DNA of 18,611 bases, taken from assembly GCA_002493835.1 (NCBI GenBank), contig DLAA01000094.1:1-18611 (forward strand), in the 5' to 3' direction. The DNA comes from Lachnospiraceae bacterium UBA7060. GTDB lineage: Bacteria > Bacillota > Clostridia > Lachnospirales > Lachnospiraceae. The position numbers were made by a program, and so were the translations under genes. This document shows, piece after piece, positions 14,575 to 18,611 of this stretch (position 1 is its first letter; every line of letters starts with the position of its first letter). The notes under the pieces were generated by a model. It worked only from the letters and a program-made list of their open reading frames with translations. It was not told the origin of the DNA and made no database searches.

Positions 14575-16479
14575 ATGAACATACAGGCGCAGGTTTGCGG
14601 GCTTATTCTGCTGGTTATTATGTTTTTGTTCTATAAGAGATATGAGTCGCTCAGGCTAGCCACTCAGATCGCCTTTGAGGCGCTTCTGGGAGGCATGATT
14701 CTGTGCGTTTTTTGTGATATGTTATCTATCTGGGCGATTGTCCGGCTTCTGTTGGATTACAGGGGGCTGGTGCAGGTGATTTGCAAAATATATTTAATTA
14801 CGTTGGTACTGGTTGGATTTTTGGGGCTTTTATATGAGTGTGCTGATGTGTACGAGGGACAAAAGGCTTATGTCCGTATTGCGGCGGCTGGCAGTATTCT
14901 TGTGGCGGTGGAGAGTGGTGTGATTGTCTCTTTGCCTTTAGGAATCTATAAAATGGGCCGCGTGGTGTACACAGCCGGGCCGAGCGTGCTCGCGACTTAT
15001 GCCTTTGCGGGGAGTTTTGTAATTGCAAATGTTATTGTGACCATTGTGAAACGCAGGCAGGGAAATCCCAGAAGAACGCATGTGATTCTTATGTGGATGG
15101 GCATGTGGGCGATGGCGGCATTAGTGCAATTTTTGAATAATGAGCTTCTGCTTGTGGGTTATGCCGGAGCTTTGGGTGTGCTGGTTATCTTTTTCCGACT
15201 GGAGAATCCAGAGTATTTAGTTGACCGCGTGTCGGGACTTTTCAATCAGGATGCGCTTCTGCTCTATGCAAAGCGGCTTTACAGAAGAAAGCAGAATTTT
15301 TCTCTTATGTCAATCTGGTGGAATCTTGGTATCAGTCAGGCGGATGAGGGAGCCAAGGAACAGGCTGTGATGGCGGCTTTTGCACAGAGACTCCCCAAGC
15401 TTCCCGACACACGTGTTTTCAAGATGGCGGACGATGAAGTGTGGATGATCTTTGAAGATCTGGATCATGTGGGGGATACGGTAGAGCAGGTCAGAAACTA
15501 TGTGGAGTATGGACGCAGAGAGCTGGGCGGTATGGCGCAGGCAGTTTTTACTTATTTGCCGGACGCATCTATGGTAGGCGACTATCAGGAGATGGTCCAC
15601 TTGATGCAGTATGCCAGGTGGAAGAGCACGGATCACAGCGTATCGAATTTTAAACAGGTAGATACGGATTTTGTGGAGCAGATGCGTCAGGAGAAGAGCA
15701 TGGAGCAGATGCTCGATGACGCCATGAAGGAAGGCAGAATTGAGGTGTTCTACCAGCCTATCTATTCCACTCGGGAGAAAAAGTTTACGAGCGCGGAAGC
15801 ATTGGTACGCATGCGGGATAGAGAGGGCAATCTGGTGCCGCCGGGTATGTTTATTCCTGTGGCGGAGGGAAGCGGTAAGATCCTAAAGCTGGGCGAGATC
15901 GTATTTGATCATGTCTGCCGTTTTTTCACCAGCGAAAGTTTGGAGCAGTACGGCATGCATTACATAGAGGTCAATTTGTCGGTGGTGCAGTGCGGCTATT
16001 CTGATTTGGCGGATGATTATATCGGTATTATGGAAAAGTATCAGATCAATCCGAAATATATCAATTTGGAGATCACTGAGTCTGCATCCATGGCAGCAAA
16101 AAAGACGCTTCTCGAAAATATGCGCAGATTGATGGAGTACGGCGTGTATTTTTCACTGGATGATTTTGGAACAGGACAGTCCAATTTAAATTATATTGTG
16201 GATATGCCTGTCAACATTGTGAAGTTTGACCGGGAGATGAGTCAGGCGTTTTTCCGTGATGAGAAGGCCAAGTATGTGATGAATGCTGCGATGCAGATGA
16301 TTCACGGGATGAAACTTAAGATTGTGTCGGAGGGTATTGAGACAGAGGATCAGTATTTGGCTATGGAGGAGCTGTCCATCGATTATATTCAGGGCTATTA
16401 TTTCTCGCAGCCACTTTCAGAGGCAAAATTTCTTACATTTTTGCAAAATAACAATGATTTAATTGTAAAAGATGCATAA
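14575..16479 (+). CDS. 7-TM sensor with degenerate GGDEF and intact EAL domain (predicted c-di-GMP phosphodiesterase)
   Basis: 634 residues. About seven hydrophobic helices fill residues 8-208. A diguanylate-cyclase-like domain follows (about 215-365), but its active site reads MADDEVWMIF near 284-293 instead of GGDEF, so it should not make c-di-GMP; it may sense GTP or dimerise. The EAL domain (about 375-625) keeps the known catalytic set: EAL at 408-410 in SAEALVRM, Asn467 in VNLS, Glu499 in LEITES, Asp529-Asp530 in DDFGTG, Lys550, Glu586 in SEGIE and Gln606. It should therefore hydrolyse c-di-GMP at the membrane (inference). AGAAGGAG precedes the ATG. The gene lies directly before the sugar transporter locus but is separated by that locus's own promoter. 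Confidence 0.88.
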   Translation: MNIQAQVCGLILLVIMFLFYKRYESLRLATQIAFEALLGGMILCVFCDMLSIWAIVRLLLDYRGLVQVICKIYLITLVLVGFLGLLYECADVYEGQKAYVRIAAAGSILVAVESGVIVSLPLGIYKMGRVVYTAGPSVLATYAFAGSFVIANVIVTIVKRRQGNPRRTHVILMWMGMWAMAALVQFLNNELLLVGYAGALGVLVIFFRLENPEYLVDRVSGLFNQDALLLYAKRLYRRKQNFSLMSIWWNLGISQADEGAKEQAVMAAFAQRLPKLPDTRVFKMADDEVWMIFEDLDHVGDTVEQVRNYVEYGRRELGGMAQAVFTYLPDASMVGDYQEMVHLMQYARWKSTDHSVSNFKQVDTDFVEQMRQEKSMEQMLDDAMKEGRIEVFYQPIYSTREKKFTSAEALVRMRDREGNLVPPGMFIPVAEGSGKILKLGEIVFDHVCRFFTSESLEQYGMHYIEVNLSVVQCGYSDLADDYIGIMEKYQINPKYINLEITESASMAAKKTLLENMRRLMEYGVYFSLDDFGTGQSNLNYIVDMPVNIVKFDREMSQAFFRDEKAKYVMNAAMQMIHGMKLKIVSEGIETEDQYLAMEELSIDYIQGYYFSQPLSEAKFLTFLQNNNDLIVKDA

Positions 16480-16536
16480 ATGGTCTGTATATTTTCTATC
16501 TAAAATGGCAAAAATAGGTGATAAATGAAAATACCC

Positions 16537-16573
16537 TATTGCAAAATTGACAATAAGGTTATATACTTAACCT
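16537..16573 (+). promoter_or_regulatory. Promoter of the sugar transporter locus, with a dyad over each core element
   Basis: -35 TTGCAA (16539-16544), 17-bp spacer, -10 TATACT (16562-16567). TATTG-N9-CAATA (16537-16555) covers the -35. An immediately adjacent perfect dyad, AGGTTA and TAACCT (16556-16573), is centred exactly on the -10. Such placement suggests repressor binding that blocks RNA polymerase; the regulator is not in the window. Confidence 0.65.
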
Positions 16574-16581
16574 AAGAAATC

Positions 16582-16634
16582 GGAAACGTTACCGGCAACA
16601 TTACCGAGATCGTTACCGCAACCGTTTCCAGAAA
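16582..16634 (+). promoter_or_regulatory. Array of four 12-bp repeats (probable operator array) in the leader of the binding-protein gene
   Basis: Units CGTTACCGGCAA (16587), CATTACCGAGAT (16599), CGTTACCGCAAC (16611) and CGTTTCCAGAAA (16623) follow with a strict 12-bp period. The first is also the right half of GGAAACGTTACC (16582-16593), a near-perfect 12-bp palindrome with a CG centre, like LacI-family operators. GGAAACG at the left end mirrors CGTTTCC at the right end. The array starts about 8 bp after the expected transcription start. Confidence 0.65.
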
Positions 16635-16675
16635 ACTATCAACTTATTTCAAATACTGAAAGGGAGAGGAAAACA

Positions 16676-18052
16676 ATGAAAAAGAAAATCGTGAGTACAA
16701 TGCTTTGTGTAGCGATGATTTCCAGTATGTTAGCAGGCTGCGGCGGTTCTGGCGGCACGGCAGACGGCGGATCATCCGATGGCGCAGCAGCAGAGACGCC
16801 TGCGGCAGACAGTGCAGAGGCACCGGCAGCAGACAGCGGAGACAGCGCGGCAGCAGGAGGCGGTTCGGTTTATTGGCTTAACTTTAAACCAGAGTCCGAC
16901 GAAGTACTGCAGGATATCGCAAAGACCTACACAGAGAAGACAGGTGTAGAAGTGAAAGTAGTTACCGCCGCTTCCGGCACTTATTCAACGACACTGTTGT
17001 CTGAGATGGATAAATCGGCACCTCCGACATTGTTTGTTATCGGTAATCAGGCTGGTGTAAAAGACTGGAAAGATTACGCTCTGGATTTGACGGGCACACC
17101 GATTGCCAATGAGCTGAACACAGATGCATATAACCTTTATGATGAGACTGGTAAATTGGTTTCTATTGGTTACTGCTATGAGGCTTATGGCATTATTGTG
17201 AATCCGGATCTGATTGAAAAAGCAGGTCACACCATGGATGAGATCAAAAACTTTGAGGGCTTAAAGACGGTAGCAGAGGATATCCATTCCCGTGCAGGTG
17301 AACTTGGGTTCGACGCTTTCTCATCCTCTGACATGGATGGCTCTTCTTCCTGGCGTTTCACAGGACATATGGCGAATCTGGAGTACTACTATGAGCAGGA
17401 GGGGACACCTTGGACTGAGTGCCCGGCAACCATCTCTGGAAAGTATATGGATAACTTTAAAAACCTGTATGACCTTTGCATCAACAACAGCCTGACAGAT
17501 CCGAAGGAGCTGGCTACGGGCGGACATGATGCGGAGAACGAATTCAAGACAGGATAGGCGGCATTCTTTGTAAACGGTTCCTGGGAATATGAAGCAGTGA
17601 AAAATGACGTGCCAAACGCTACAATGATTCCTTACTACTGCGGTGTTGCCGGTGAGGAAAAAGCAGGTTTGAACTGTGGTACAGAAAACTGCTGGGCAAT
17701 CAACAGCAAGGCTTCCGCGGAAGACCAGCAGGCTACGATGGACTTTATGGTTTGGTGTGTGACGGATCCTGATGCGTCTCGTAAGCTGGTAGATACTTTT
17801 GGTGTCATGCCCTACAAGCAGGCGGCAGAGTCTACAAACGGATTCTTGGCAGCGGCTGATCAGTATACAGCTGATGGATGCTATGTAATGAACTGGGCAA
17901 CCAATTTCCAGCCTAACGTAGATTCCTATCGTGCTACTCTGGTAAGTGCTTTGAACCAGTACAATGCAGATCAGTCCGATGCAAACTGGGAGATCGTACG
18001 CACAGCGTTTGTTGATGGCTGGGCAGCAGAATACAATGCGGTGAATAACTAA
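16676..18052 (+). pseudogene. Sugar ABC transporter substrate-binding lipoprotein, interrupted by an in-frame TAG
   Basis: Family 1 extracellular solute-binding protein. The signal peptide MKKKIVSTMLCVAMISSMLAGC has a lipobox (LAGC, Cys22), followed by a Gly/Ala/Ser/Asp-rich linker to about residue 60 and the binding domain (VYWLNFKPESDEVLQDIAKTY onward). Codon 294 (17555-17557) is TAG. The same frame continues without any other stop to TAA at 18052 with perfectly typical sequence on both sides (NEFKTG, stop, then AAFFVNGSWEYE). Read through, the protein is about 458 residues, the normal size. CAG (Gln) to TAG is the simplest change. The gene may be inactive, suppressed, or carry a sequence error. 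AGGGAGAGG is the ribosome site. The partner permease gene follows. Confidence 0.85.
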
Positions 18053-18086
18053 GAAGAAAAGAAAGAGTGATATAGTAAGCAGGCTG

Positions 18087-18115
18087 CGGGGCGGGCATTT
18101 TACCCGCCCCGTTTT
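18087..18115 (+). terminator. Strong G+C-rich terminator between binding-protein and permease genes
   Basis: CGGGGCGGG (18087-18095) pairs perfectly with CCCGCCCCG (18103-18111) around a 7-nt loop and is followed by TTTT. Leaky termination here would make binding-protein mRNA more abundant than permease mRNA, as known for many binding-protein-dependent transporters. Confidence 0.85.
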
Positions 18116-18119
18116 ATCC

Positions 18120-18164
18120 GGCCAAAACGGTTAAAAAGGCTAAAACAGCTAAAATGGGTAAAAC
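18120..18164 (+). repeat. Five tandem 9-nt repeats in the leader of the permease gene
   Basis: Consecutive units GGCCAAAAC, GGTTAAAAA, GGCTAAAAC, AGCTAAAAT and GGGTAAAAC (consensus GGCTAAAAC), starting 4 bp after the terminator T-run. The array is noncoding. Its function is unknown; binding of a regulator to DNA or RNA, or slippage during replication, are possible. Confidence 0.7.
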
Positions 18165-18252
18165 GGACCGGAGTGGAACGGGAACCGCGAACCGTGTCTG
18201 TTTATACTGCGCGAACGTATATTATAGCAGAATAAAATCAGGAGGTGATACC
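18165..18252 (+). other. Remainder of the leader before the permease gene
   Basis: A G+C-rich stretch with repeated GGAACGG/GGAACCG-like words is followed by an A/T-rich part with TATATTAT (18219-18226), which could be a -10 but has no good -35. CTGC (18208) and GCAG (18228) could pair weakly. It ends with AGGAGGTGAT, a full-length Shine-Dalgarno sequence. Confidence 0.35.
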
Positions 18253-18611
18253 ATGAAAACTAGCAGTAATTCTCTTCAAAAGGCGATCAGACGCTGGGGA
18301 ATCCTCTTTATGGGTCCTGTACTTATTGCATTTGTCATTGGATTTGTCTGGCCTTTCATCCAGGGTATCTGGCTGTCTATGTGCCAGTTCCGCTTGATTT
18401 CCGATGCGAAATTCATTGGCTTCGATAATTATGTGAAGACCTTCCAGGACGCTTCTTTTCGCCATGCATTCTGGTATACGGCAATGTTTGCCATTGTATC
18501 ATTGATCATTATCAATGTGCTGGCATTTGTCGTAGCCTATATTCTGACTTTGGGGATTAAGGGCAGCAATCTGTACCGTACCGTGTTCTTTATGCCGAAC
18601 CTGATCGGCGG
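18253..18611 (+). CDS. Sugar ABC transporter permease (MalF/UgpA type), cut by the window end
   Basis: The first 119 residues of an inner membrane permease. The N-terminus (MKTSSNSLQKAIRRWGILFM) leads into a first helix (GPVLIAFVIGFVWPFIQGIWLS, about 22-43). Then come the FIGFDNYVKTFQDASFRHAFWYT segment typical of the binding-protein-dependent permease family before the second helix, a hydrophobic helix (about 75-98), and YRTVFFMPNLIGG, where the conserved domain begins. It is the expected partner of the binding protein upstream; a second permease probably follows outside the window (inference). The ATG at 18253 has an unusually complete ribosome site (AGGAGGTGAT, 18240-18249), which may offset lower mRNA levels after the terminator. 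Confidence 0.9.
   Translation, partial: MKTSSNSLQKAIRRWGILFMGPVLIAFVIGFVWPFIQGIWLSMCQFRLISDAKFIGFDNYVKTFQDASFRHAFWYTAMFAIVSLIIINVLAFVVAYILTLGIKGSNLYRTVFFMPNLIG

Noticed and set aside
16547..16567. Perfect TTGACA at 16547-16552 as the -35 of the transporter promoter
   Set aside because: Only 9 bp from the TATACT box. TTGCAA at 16539-16544 has the correct 17-bp spacing.
17555..17557. Pyrrolysine or general TAG reassignment
   Set aside because: No PYLIS-like evidence or pyl genes are visible, several neighbouring genes stop at TAG, and binding proteins of this family are not known to carry pyrrolysine.
18120..18164. CRISPR or iteron-type origin from the short repeats
   Set aside because: Units are 9 nt with no spacers, no cas or rep gene is nearby, and the setting is an operon leader.

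Overview
The window looks like chromosomal DNA of an anaerobic, butyrate-forming Firmicute, most likely Lachnospiraceae (Clostridia). This is inferred from the bcd-etfB-etfA module, strong AGGAGG-type ribosome sites, DUF2225 and DUF6062 family proteins, a glutaminyl-tRNA synthetase of clostridial type and a lipoprotein sugar ABC transporter. The species cannot be named from the sequence alone. No tRNA, rRNA, CRISPR array, transposase or phage gene was seen. No gene-free stretch is longer than about 250 bp.

Layout. 1-3266: end of a butyrate operon (butyryl-CoA dehydrogenase, EtfB, EtfA) closed by a rho-independent terminator. 3325-5410: a single-pass membrane protein of unknown function, a 74-residue Cys-containing small protein, and a 37-residue membrane peptide with its own consensus promoter. 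5475-9633: a hairpin leader, glnS, a DUF2225 zinc-ribbon-like protein, and a MocR-type GntR/aminotransferase regulator. 9632-9786: a 69-bp double-hairpin element present twice in direct tandem, with a third, shortened copy at 12707-12743. 9810-11189: an A/T-rich polytopic membrane protein. 11294-12199: a bidirectional terminator, a TetR regulator on the minus strand, and its promoter with an almost perfect operator dyad. 12200-14439: a YtxH-like acidic membrane-anchored protein, a DUF6062 protein on the minus strand and a NagD-like HAD phosphatase. 14575-16479: a 7-TM protein with a degenerate GGDEF and an intact EAL domain, a predicted c-di-GMP phosphodiesterase. 16537-18611: a sugar ABC transporter locus with a densely packed promoter/operator region, a substrate-binding lipoprotein split by an in-frame TAG, a strong terminator, a 9-nt repeat array, and the start of the first permease.

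How the genes work together. Bcd and EtfAB form the butyryl-CoA dehydrogenase/electron-transfer flavoprotein complex of butyrate fermentation. The right end is a sugar uptake system whose transcription appears tightly controlled: a dyad over each core promoter element, then four 12-bp repeats in the leader, then a terminator that would keep binding-protein mRNA above permease mRNA. The amber codon would inactivate the binding protein unless it is read through, suppressed or a sequence error. Five other genes in the window end with TAG, so general reassignment of TAG is unlikely.

I did not find a clearly new multi-gene system. The observations most worth following are the amber-split binding protein with its control region, the double-hairpin repeat family, the 37-residue membrane peptide, the duplicated Cys/His module in the DUF6062 protein, and the hairpin in the glnS leader.
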